DNA of 64,000 nucleotides from Larkinella soli (GTDB taxonomy: Bacteria > Bacteroidota > Bacteroidia > Cytophagales > Spirosomataceae): contig NZ_QTJY01000005.1 of the NCBI RefSeq assembly GCF_003703975.1, forward strand, positions 248,001 through 312,000, read 5' to 3'. Within the stretch, counting starts at the first letter, position 1. Every line of letters begins with the position of its first letter. The notes under the pieces are model-generated. The model did not search any database, was not told the DNA's origin, and was given only the letters and a program-made list of their open reading frames with translations. Position numbers and translations under genes: made by a program. Below are positions 7,851 through 15,534 of this stretch, in pieces.

Positions 7851-10244
7851 CTATTCACTACGGAGGCTTTTGACGGGATTGGCGTTCACGGTTTTGAACA
7901 CCTGTACATTGACGGTAATCAGCGTCACCAGCACGGCGGCCAGGCCGGCGACGACGAACAGCACGGCGCTCTGGTCGGTGCGATAGGCAAACCCGGCCAG
8001 CCAGCGATCCATCAGGTACCAGGCCAGCGGAGACGCCACCACGAAGGCGACCAGCACCAGCCGGACGAAATCTTTGGAGAGCAGGAACAGCAGGCTGCCG
8101 GTTTCGGCACCCAGCACCCGCCGGATGCCGATCTCCTTCCGGCGCTGCTCGGCCGTGAAGGCCGCCAGCCCGAACAGCCCCAGCACCGCGATGAACAGCG
8201 CCAGAATCGTGAAGTGGCTGAACATGGTGGCAAACGCCTGCTCGCTCCGGTACAACTTACCGAAATCCTCGTCCAGGAAGCTGAAGTCGTAGGGCGTCTC
8301 GGGGTTGATGCGCTTCCAGGTCTGCTCGATGAAAGCCAGCGTCTCCGGGGCGTTGGCGGTATTGATCTTCACCGCCAGCTGGCCGTTGTTCCGGTTGAAC
8401 AGCATGAACAGCGGTTCGACCTTGTGCCGGATGGTGGCGAAATGAAAATCCTTCACCAATCCCACCACCTTATAGGCGGTCAGGTCGGTCGGGGTGGGAC
8501 CGGTTTGCAGCCGGACGGTTTTGCCGACCGGATCGGACCAGTTCAGGAGCCGGGCCATCTCCTCGTTGACGAGCATCGACGAGGCCGAGTCGGCCGGGAA
8601 ATCGAGCGAGAAGTTGCGGCCTTTCAGGATTTTCATCCCCATCGTCGGCACGAACGACTCGTCCACCACCATGATGCTGGTGATGTAGTTGGTCGTCGAG
8701 GGCTTGCCTTCCGGGTAGATGTTGGTCCGGCCGAGCTGCTGGCCGAGTTTGTTGCTGGTCGTTCCGGTACCGATTACCCTGGGGTTCAGCTTCAGTTCGG
8801 CCTGGAGCGTCCGGGCGCGGGCAGCCGCCTGCTGGTTCTTGAACGGAATCGAAATGATCTGTTCGCGGCTGAACCCGAGGTCTTTTTCCCGAATAAATTT
8901 CATCTGACGGAACACCACACCCGTGCCGACCATCAGGGCAATCGAGATGGTAAACTGGACAATGACGAGTGTCTGCCGCAGCCGGATGCCGCTGTCGGTA
9001 TTCTTGAAGGCCCCTTTCAGCACCACCGCCGGCCGGAACCGCGAGAGCACGAAAGCCGGATAGCTGCCCGACACCAGCCCGATCAGCACCACAAAACCGA
9101 GGATACCGAGGATGATGCCCGGGTTCAGCAGCGCCCCCAGGCCGGCGTCGCGCTGATAAATGCCGTTCAGAACCGGCAGCATCAAAGCCGCCAGCGCCAG
9201 TGCCAGCAGCGCCGAAATAACCGTGACGAGAATCGACTCGATCAGGTGCTGCCCGATCAGCTGACCCCGCACCGCCCCGGCCATCTTCCTGAGGCCCACC
9301 TCCTTGGCGCGTCCGGTGGCGTGGGCCGTCACGAGGTTCATGAAGTTGACCGACGCCAGCAGCACCACCAGCACGGCGATGGTCGCCAGCACGTACAGAT
9401 TCGACGCGTCGGTTTTGTTGGTATTATGCTCGAACAGGATTTCGCCGGAATTCAGGTGCACGTCGCGCAGGTACTGGAGCGTCGGTTCGAAGAAGGCGTA
9501 GCCCTGGTTCTTGTCGGCCACCTGCTTGAGCTTGGGAATGATCGTGGCGAGGTCGCGGGGCTGGTCGAGCAGCAGGTAGCTGTACAGGCTGATGCCGTTG
9601 AACGAGGTCAGGAACTGGACGAAATTGGTGTCGCCCCGCGCCGGCGTCAGCGACCGCAGCATGTCGAACCGCAGGTGGGAATTGGAGGGCGGGTCGGCCA
9701 TGACGGCCCTGACGGTCAGGTTCAGCGTGCCCGACTGCACCACCTTCCCGACCGGGTTTTCCTCCCCGAACAGCTTCCGGGCCAGCGTTTGGGTCAGAAT
9801 GACGGTTTCGGGTTCGTCCAGCACGCCCTTCGCGGGGCCGGTCAGCACCTTGTAGTCGAAGATTTCGAAGAAGGAACTCTCGGTCCGGAACGTGCCTTCA
9901 GAGCTGATCAGCTTCTCGCCCACTTTCAGCGGCACGCGGCCCTGCTCGGCAATCCGCACGCTGTTGACCACCTCGGGCAGCTCCCGGGCAATGGCCGGCG
10001 CCAGGCCGGGATAATTCACCCCGACCAGCTTGCTTTTGACACCCTCGGCATGGTCGATGGTCAGCACCCGCACAATACGGTCGTAGTTCCGGTTAAACCG
10101 GTCGTACGAAAAATCCTCGTACACGAAGAGCGCGATCAGGATGCCGGCCGCCAGCCCGACGGCCAGACCGGCGATCTTGATGACGGAATAAAACCGGTTT
10201 TTGGCCAGATTCCGGAGGGCAATTTTGAAATAATTGCGAAACAT
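7851..10244 (-). CDS. FtsX/MacB-type duplicated ABC permease, copy 4
   Basis: This is a 797 aa protein. It is more divergent at both coupling loops than its neighbours: half one has KEVGLRKMAGAVRGQLIGQH (~314) and half two KEIGIRRVLGAETGS, so Arg replaces the invariant Lys of RKVLGA. The start MFRNYFKIALRNLAKNRF and the tail NPVKSLRSE are canonical. The first periplasmic domain lacks the usual SPxPxGP motif and has VNYPGLAPAIARELPEV instead. The gene sits 16 bp below copy 5 and 11 bp above copy 3 in the unit read leftward from 12651. The changes suggest a different ATPase contact or simple drift; this cannot be decided here. Confidence 0.92.
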   Translation of the reverse strand: MFRNYFKIALRNLAKNRFYSVIKIAGLAVGLAAGILIALFVYEDFSYDRFNRNYDRIVRVLTIDHAEGVKSKLVGVNYPGLAPAIARELPEVVNSVRIAEQGRVPLKVGEKLISSEGTFRTESSFFEIFDYKVLTGPAKGVLDEPETVILTQTLARKLFGEENPVGKVVQSGTLNLTVRAVMADPPSNSHLRFDMLRSLTPARGDTNFVQFLTSFNGISLYSYLLLDQPRDLATIIPKLKQVADKNQGYAFFEPTLQYLRDVHLNSGEILFEHNTNKTDASNLYVLATIAVLVVLLASVNFMNLVTAHATGRAKEVGLRKMAGAVRGQLIGQHLIESILVTVISALLALALAALMLPVLNGIYQRDAGLGALLNPGIILGILGFVVLIGLVSGSYPAFVLSRFRPAVVLKGAFKNTDSGIRLRQTLVIVQFTISIALMVGTGVVFRQMKFIREKDLGFSREQIISIPFKNQQAAARARTLQAELKLNPRVIGTGTTSNKLGQQLGRTNIYPEGKPSTTNYITSIMVVDESFVPTMGMKILKGRNFSLDFPADSASSMLVNEEMARLLNWSDPVGKTVRLQTGPTPTDLTAYKVVGLVKDFHFATIRHKVEPLFMLFNRNNGQLAVKINTANAPETLAFIEQTWKRINPETPYDFSFLDEDFGKLYRSEQAFATMFSHFTILALFIAVLGLFGLAAFTAEQRRKEIGIRRVLGAETGSLLFLLSKDFVRLVLVAFVVASPLAWYLMDRWLAGFAYRTDQSAVLFVVAGLAAVLVTLITVNVQVFKTVNANPVKSLRSE

Positions 10245-10260
10245 AGGTCAGGCGTTAAGG

Positions 10261-12651
10261 CTATTCGGAGCGCAGGCTTTTCACGGGGTTGGCCAGCGAC
10301 GCCTTCAGGGACTGGTACACCACCGTCACCCAGCAGATCAGCAGCGTCAGCAGGCAGGACGCGACGAAGATCCAGACCGGGATGGCGGTCTTGTACGGAA
10401 AGTTCTGAAGCCATTTATACATGGAGTACCAGGCCACCGGGATGGCGATCGGGAAGGAGAACAGCACGAGTTTGGTAAAGTCCTTCGACAGCAGCAGCAC
10501 GACGCTCGTTACGCTGGCGCCCAGCACCTTGCGCACGCCGATCTCCTTCACCCGCTGCTCGGTCGTGAAGGTCGCCAGGCCGAACAGCCCCAGACAGGCG
10601 ATCAGGATCGTCAGGGCCGAGAAAGCCGTAAAGATGCGTCCGCGCAACTCGTCGGCATGGTAGGCCGACGCGAAATCCTGGTCCAGAAAGCGGTATTCAA
10701 ACAGGCGGTTGGGGTAAATTTCGCGCCATTTCTGTTCGATAAACGCGACGGTTTTCGATACCTCGGTGGTGGCCAGTTTGATGTGGATGACGGGGTTGGC
10801 CGGCCGGTTCAGCATAATCAGCGGGTCGATCGGATTGTAGAGCGACTGCTGGTGGAAATCCTTCACGACGCCCACCACCTGGGCCGTCGGGGGGCCCTGC
10901 TGGCCGTTCTGCGGCTGGCCGCCCAGAAGGATCTTCTTGCCGAGGGGGTCTTTCCAGCCCATCCGGTCCACCACCGCCTGGTTGATCAGGACGCTGTTGA
11001 GGGTGTCGGCGGGAATCTTCTCCGAAAAGTCCCGGCCTTTCGTAACTTTCATTCCCATGGTAGTCAGGTAGTTGGGATCGATGGCCATCGGTTTGAAACC
11101 CATCTCCTTCATACCGGTATTGGACTCGACCGTGAAGATCACCCGGCCGCCGATGTTGCTCGTCGGCGAGGAGGCCGAGGATACGCTTTTGATGTCCGGG
11201 TTGGCCAGGAGCAGGTTGCGCAGGGTGTTGTAACGGTCGCGGGGCTGATTTTCCTGGTAGTTGATCGTCAGCACCTGGTCTTTGTCGTAGCCCAGGTCCT
11301 TGTTCCGCATGTAGTTCAGCTGTTCATAGACGACCCACGTACAAATCAGCATGATCAGCGAGATGGCGAACTGCGACACCACCAGCGCCTTTCGGAAAAA
11401 CGAATTGCCGCCTTTGGCCTTGAAGGAGCCTTTCAGCACCGTGGCCGGCTCGAACGAGGAAAGGTAAAACGCCGGATAGCTGCCGCTGATCAGGCCGGTA
11501 AAGACCAAGATGGACAGGGCGATGAGCAGGAACTGCGGACGCAGCAGTTCCATGAAGCTGATCTCCTTGCCCGAGACGGTATTGAAGAATGGCAGCAGCA
11601 ATGCCACCAGCAGCAGGCTGGCCCCCAGCGCCAGCGCCGTCATCAGGATGGATTCGGCCAGAAACTGGGCCATCAGGCGGCTTCTCTCCGACCCCATCAC
11701 CTTCCGCAGCCCGACCTCCTTGGCGCGTTTGGCCGAGCGGGCCGTCGCCAGATTCATGTAGTTGATGCTGGCGATCAGGAGCATGAAGAAGGCGACGGCA
11801 CTGAAGGTGTAGACGTAGCCGATGTCGCCGTTGGTTTCTCCCTCCAGCTTGGAATACAGGTGAATGCGGGTCAGCGGCTGGAGTTCATAGGTGATCTTGA
11901 TGCCCATCCGCTTGAAGATCGGCCCGACGTATTTGTCGTACACCTGCGGGAATTTGGCCTCGAGGGTTTTCGGGTCGAAGTTTTCGGGAAGCACCAGATA
12001 ACTGGTGACGTAGAAACCGCCCCAGTTATTGGCCTGATTGCGCTCGTTCTGTCCGGTGGAGAGCAGGGCTTTAAAGGTGAAATGGGAGTTTTTCGGAACG
12101 TCTTCCATGACGCCCGTCACCTTGTAGAAGGTGGTATCGTTGGTTTGCAGCGACTGACCGAGGGCGCTCCGCGACCCGAAGAATTTTTCGGCCGTCGAGC
12201 GGGTCAGCACCACGCTGCCCGGCTGGTCGAGGGCCGTGCGGGAATCGCCTTCGATGAGTTTGTAGCTGAACACCTCGAACACCGTCGAGTCGGCCGCGAA
12301 GACGTCATCCTCGTAAAACCGGTTTTCACCCTGCCGGAACATGACCTTTCCATAGGGAAAGAACCGGACAAAGTTCTGAATAAAAGGATAATCCTGCTTC
12401 AGCGTTTTGACCAGCGGAGCCTGGGTGACGTTCCATCCGAACGCCTTGTCCGGCTCCCGGATCTGGGAAGCGACGCGGTAGATGCGGTCGGCGTTGGTGT
12501 GATACCGGTCGAAGCTCAGTTCGTCGGTAACATAGAGCAGAAGAAGCATCCCGCAGGTTACCCCGATGGTGAGCCCCAGGATATTGATCAGACTATAAAA
12601 CTTGTCCTTGAGGATGCTCCTCCAGGCAATCGTCAGGTAGTTTCGCAGCAT
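10261..12651 (-). CDS. FtsX/MacB-type duplicated ABC permease, copy 5 (head of a four-permease unit)
   Basis: This 796 aa protein starts MLRNYLTIAWRSILKDKFYS. Coupling motifs are KEVGLRKVMGSE (~310) and KEIGVRKVLGASV (~698). The tail is NPVKSLRSE. The last residues of TM1 and the FDRYHTNADRIYRV segment follow the family pattern. It is the first gene of the unit that continues through copies 4, 3 and 2. The 256 bp gap upstream contains a sigma-54-like promoter, paired palindromes and a repeat (R2), which marks a transcription start. The gene is complete, with no frameshift seen. Confidence 0.92.
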   Translation of the reverse strand: MLRNYLTIAWRSILKDKFYSLINILGLTIGVTCGMLLLLYVTDELSFDRYHTNADRIYRVASQIREPDKAFGWNVTQAPLVKTLKQDYPFIQNFVRFFPYGKVMFRQGENRFYEDDVFAADSTVFEVFSYKLIEGDSRTALDQPGSVVLTRSTAEKFFGSRSALGQSLQTNDTTFYKVTGVMEDVPKNSHFTFKALLSTGQNERNQANNWGGFYVTSYLVLPENFDPKTLEAKFPQVYDKYVGPIFKRMGIKITYELQPLTRIHLYSKLEGETNGDIGYVYTFSAVAFFMLLIASINYMNLATARSAKRAKEVGLRKVMGSERSRLMAQFLAESILMTALALGASLLLVALLLPFFNTVSGKEISFMELLRPQFLLIALSILVFTGLISGSYPAFYLSSFEPATVLKGSFKAKGGNSFFRKALVVSQFAISLIMLICTWVVYEQLNYMRNKDLGYDKDQVLTINYQENQPRDRYNTLRNLLLANPDIKSVSSASSPTSNIGGRVIFTVESNTGMKEMGFKPMAIDPNYLTTMGMKVTKGRDFSEKIPADTLNSVLINQAVVDRMGWKDPLGKKILLGGQPQNGQQGPPTAQVVGVVKDFHQQSLYNPIDPLIMLNRPANPVIHIKLATTEVSKTVAFIEQKWREIYPNRLFEYRFLDQDFASAYHADELRGRIFTAFSALTILIACLGLFGLATFTTEQRVKEIGVRKVLGASVTSVVLLLSKDFTKLVLFSFPIAIPVAWYSMYKWLQNFPYKTAIPVWIFVASCLLTLLICWVTVVYQSLKASLANPVKSLRSE

Positions 12652-12685
12652 AGGTCAGGCAGGTTTCGAGCTCCCTGCTACCTGC

Positions 12686-12790
12686 TCAACTCTCATGCCA
12701 CGGAAATAAACGACTGATTTAAAGCCGGTAACAAGGTCCTGCCCGTTTTTTCTGTCCGAATTCGTACAGTGCCTGTCCGCTTGTGGACCA
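12686..12790 (-). promoter_or_regulatory. Sigma-54-like promoter with tandem palindromes, head of the unit 12651->2861
   Basis: Leftward TGGCATGAGAGTTGA (12700-12686) has GG-N10-GA; the consensus would end in GC. Upstream are TGTCCGAATTCGTACA (12753-12768, one mismatch between arms) and TGTCCGCTTGTGGACC (12774-12789), 21 bp apart. The inner edge is 53 bp from the TGG, equal to the spacing at copy 1, PadR and copy 14. The predicted transcript start is about 23 nt before the ATG. Confidence 0.65.
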
Positions 12791-12904
12791 CCCCCCGACC
12801 CCCTCCTTGATAAGGAGGGGGTGGCTTCGCAGGATTGTAAAACCGGCAGCGCCCTCCCCCTCCTTGATAAGGAGGGGGCCGGGGGGTGGTCCGGCCGGGG
12901 GGTG
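12787..12904. repeat. Palindromic intergenic repeat, copy R2
   Basis: This is an inverted pair of ACCACCCCCCG...CCCCCTCCTTGATAAGGAGGGGG arms at about 12787-12820 and 12856-12890, followed by a partial extra arm GCCGGGGGGTGAT ending at 12904. It closely matches R1 in sequence and in its spacer (GTGGCTTCGCAG, GCAGCGCC). It ends three bases from the stop codon of the permease 12908-15523 and begins inside the second palindrome of the neighbouring operator. Confidence 0.85.
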
Positions 12905-12907
12905 ATC

Positions 12908-15523
12908 TCACTCGCTCCGCAGCGACTTCACCGGGTTCATCATCCCGGCCCGGATCGCCTGGAAACTAACCGTCAGCAGGGTGAGCGCCATGGCGCCGAA
13001 ACCGGCAGCGGCAAAAATCCACCAGGAGATTTCCGTACGGTAGGTGTACTTTTGCAGCCAGGTGCCGAGGAAATACCAGGCCGTCGGCATGGCGATTACG
13101 AACGCGATGGCGACCAGCAGGACAAAATCCCGCGACAACAGTGACCATACGTTGAGCAGGGAGGCTCCGAGTACCTTCCGGACCCCGATTTCCCGGGTCC
13201 GCTGCTCGGCCACGAACGAAGCCAGCCCGAACAACCCCAGACAGCTGATGAAGATCGCCAGAACCGCGAAGAAGGTCGTCAGCCGGCCGATGCGCTCCTC
13301 GTAGCCGAACTTGTTCCCGTATTCCTGATCGACGAACTGGTAATCGAAGGGCGCTTCCGGGCTGTAGCGTTTGAAAACCGTCCCGATTTTTGCCAGGGCC
13401 TCCCGGGTTCCAACGGTCGGATTGATGCGCATGATCGCGAAATTGTCGTGCGGCTTTGCCAGACAGTACAGCGACGGGCGAACCGGCTCGTACGGCGACT
13501 CGACGACCATGTCCCGGATGACGCCGATGATCCGGAAGGGATGCCCGTCCCAGTCGATGATTTCGCCGACCGGTTTTTTCAGGCCCATGAATTTCACGGC
13601 GGCCTCATTCACGACGAACGCGGCCGTATCGGTGGCAAATTCCCGGGAGAAGTCGCGGCCCAGCTTAAATTCCCAGCCCACCGTTTTTCCGTAATCATGC
13701 GACACGCCGGTGTTCGGGAAGTCGACGGCCAGACCGGGGTCTTTTCCCTTCCAGCTGAACGAGCCGTTCGTCGACCAGACGCTCGTCGGCGGCCCTTCCG
13801 ACTCCGCCATTTCCGTGACGGCCCCGGTTTTTTTCAGTTCCTCCCGAACCACGTCGAAGTGTTTGTGAAGTTCCTTCGTCGTCATCCGAACCATCACCAG
13901 GCCGTCGCGGTCGTAGCCTACGGGTCGGTTTTTGGCGTACTGAATCTGCCGGTATACGATGATGGTACCGATGATCAGGGTAACCGAAACCGTAAATTGC
14001 ACCACCACCAGCGCCTTGCGGGGTAAAGACGCAAACCGGCCGACCCGAAACGTGCCTTTCAGCACCTTCACCGGCTGGAAGGAGGACAGATACAGGGCTG
14101 GATAACTTCCGGCAATCAGGCTCGTAAGCAGGCCGAAACCGAGGCCGAGCAGCCAGAACCAGGGGCTCGTCCAGGGTATGGACATTTTCTTGTCGGCCAC
14201 CTCGTTAAAGGCCGGCAGGCTGAGCTGAACCAGCAGCAGGGCAAGGAGAAAGGCAATGAACACGACCAGCAGCGACTCGCTGAAAAACTGGCCGATGAGC
14301 TGGCCGCGCACCGACCCGACGGCTTTGCGGATGCCCACCTCCCTGCCCCGTTTTTCGGAGCGGGCGGTGCTGAGGTTCATGAAATTGATGCAGGCCAGCA
14401 GCAGCACGAACACTCCGATGATGCCGAACAGCCACACGAATTCGATCCGGCCGCCGGTGTTGACCCCGTTTTCAAACTCCGAGTAGAGGTACCAGCGGCT
14501 CATCGGATGCAGAAAAAGCTCCGGGTTGAAGCGCAGATCATCCTTCTCGACATGCTGCCGTTTCGCCAACCGGATTCGGGCCGAAGCCTGCTCCAGGCCG
14601 ACGTGGTCGGCCAGCTCGACGAAGACCTGAAAGCCGTTCATGCCCCAGGGGTCTTCCATTTTCTTCAGCCAGTCGTTGAAGACAAAGACCAGGTCCCAGG
14701 GCGCCAGGTAGGTGACGTCCGAGAAAGCCGAATTATCCGGCAGGTCTTCATAGACACCGGTTACTTTGAGGGCGAACCGACTGTCCATGCGGATCAGCTT
14801 CCCCATCGGGTCGGCATCGCCGAACAGGCTCCGGGCCGTGGATTCGGAAAGCAGGATCGAACGGGGGTCTTTCAGCCCGTCGCGGGAACCCCTCAGCATC
14901 TTCAGCGACAGCATTTCCGGCGCTTCGGATTCCATGAACTGCCCCCGTTTGTTGAGTCTGCGATCGTTGACGGACAGGATGTGGTCCTCGTTCCAGGAGG
15001 ACATCACCACCCGCCGGAAATCGCTGCCGTAACTGCTGCGCAGCACCTGCCCCATCGGGTACGGCATGGAGGTCCAGGTCTGGACCGAACCGTTGAACGT
15101 CTGGTTCTGCCGGACCTGGGCGATGCGGTCGTAGTGTTCATGGTTCGTGCTGTAGGAGATTTCATCCCACACCCACAGGCCGATGAGCAGCGCCACCCCC
15201 ATTCCGGCCGCCAGCCCCGCAATGTTAATTACCGAATAGGCCCTGTTTTTCGTCAGGTTTCGAATGGCGATTTTGATATAATTACGGATCATGATCGGAT
15301 TCATTAGAGTGGTTGTTTCTTCTTTTGAGGGCCGCCGGAGGGAAAAGGGCCGGACAAATCCCAGCACGTCGCGCCAGTACCGCCTTCGGGCGGCCGAAAG
15401 CCCCACCCGCCCGAGCTGGTAGGCGAATTCTTCGTGCAGATCGCCCTGGATTTCTTCCAGCAGGTGCGGGGCGCAGAACCACCGCAGCAGACGGTCGGCA
15501 AAACGGGGGGGTTGCGGCTTCAT
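12908..15523 (-). CDS. Prefix-domain FtsX/MacB-type permease, copy 6
   Basis: This is an 871 aa protein from ATG 15523, which lies 11 bp below the stop of copy 7; upstream codons overlapping copy 7 were rejected. Residues ~1-57 are a 'permease prefix domain 2' type module (KPQPPRFADRLLRWFC, then HLLEEIQGDLHEEF), found on orphan permeases that pair with PadR regulators. A short linker leads to the usual start MIRNYIKIAIRNLTKNRAYS at ~80. Coupling motifs are REVGIRKAVGSV (~394) and REIGVRKVLGASL near residue 780. The tail is NPVKSLRSE. The C-terminal loop LLNVWSLLSRDF resembles copies 12 and 20. The prefix is nearly identical in DNA to that of copy 7, although the rest of the gene is not. Confidence 0.92.
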   Translation of the reverse strand: MKPQPPRFADRLLRWFCAPHLLEEIQGDLHEEFAYQLGRVGLSAARRRYWRDVLGFVRPFSLRRPSKEETTTLMNPIMIRNYIKIAIRNLTKNRAYSVINIAGLAAGMGVALLIGLWVWDEISYSTNHEHYDRIAQVRQNQTFNGSVQTWTSMPYPMGQVLRSSYGSDFRRVVMSSWNEDHILSVNDRRLNKRGQFMESEAPEMLSLKMLRGSRDGLKDPRSILLSESTARSLFGDADPMGKLIRMDSRFALKVTGVYEDLPDNSAFSDVTYLAPWDLVFVFNDWLKKMEDPWGMNGFQVFVELADHVGLEQASARIRLAKRQHVEKDDLRFNPELFLHPMSRWYLYSEFENGVNTGGRIEFVWLFGIIGVFVLLLACINFMNLSTARSEKRGREVGIRKAVGSVRGQLIGQFFSESLLVVFIAFLLALLLVQLSLPAFNEVADKKMSIPWTSPWFWLLGLGFGLLTSLIAGSYPALYLSSFQPVKVLKGTFRVGRFASLPRKALVVVQFTVSVTLIIGTIIVYRQIQYAKNRPVGYDRDGLVMVRMTTKELHKHFDVVREELKKTGAVTEMAESEGPPTSVWSTNGSFSWKGKDPGLAVDFPNTGVSHDYGKTVGWEFKLGRDFSREFATDTAAFVVNEAAVKFMGLKKPVGEIIDWDGHPFRIIGVIRDMVVESPYEPVRPSLYCLAKPHDNFAIMRINPTVGTREALAKIGTVFKRYSPEAPFDYQFVDQEYGNKFGYEERIGRLTTFFAVLAIFISCLGLFGLASFVAEQRTREIGVRKVLGASLLNVWSLLSRDFVLLVAIAFVIAMPTAWYFLGTWLQKYTYRTEISWWIFAAAGFGAMALTLLTVSFQAIRAGMMNPVKSLRSE
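15352..15523 (-). repeat. Prefix-module DNA repeat A
   Basis: These 172 bp encode the prefix domain of copy 6. Compared with 17991-18162, only about three bases differ (near 15353, 15368 and 15519), roughly 98% identity. The coding DNA beyond this block diverges strongly. This pattern points to recent conversion or copying of one module. Confidence 0.85.
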
Positions 15524-15534
15524 CGGAGCGGGGG

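Noticed and set aside
3869-7986. Very long rightward open frames (472 and 895 codons) across the permeases
   Set aside because: They lie antisense to permeases with clear family motifs and have Arg/His/Gln/Pro-rich, low-complexity composition typical of antisense reading in GC-rich DNA.
8214-12717. Rightward open frames of 754 and 827 codons
   Set aside because: Antisense shadows of permease copies 4 and 5, with no recognisable domain.
12693-12911. Frame encoding PPPYQGGGRGVV-like peptides
   Set aside because: It is a translation of palindromic repeat R2. The same peptide would arise from every R copy.
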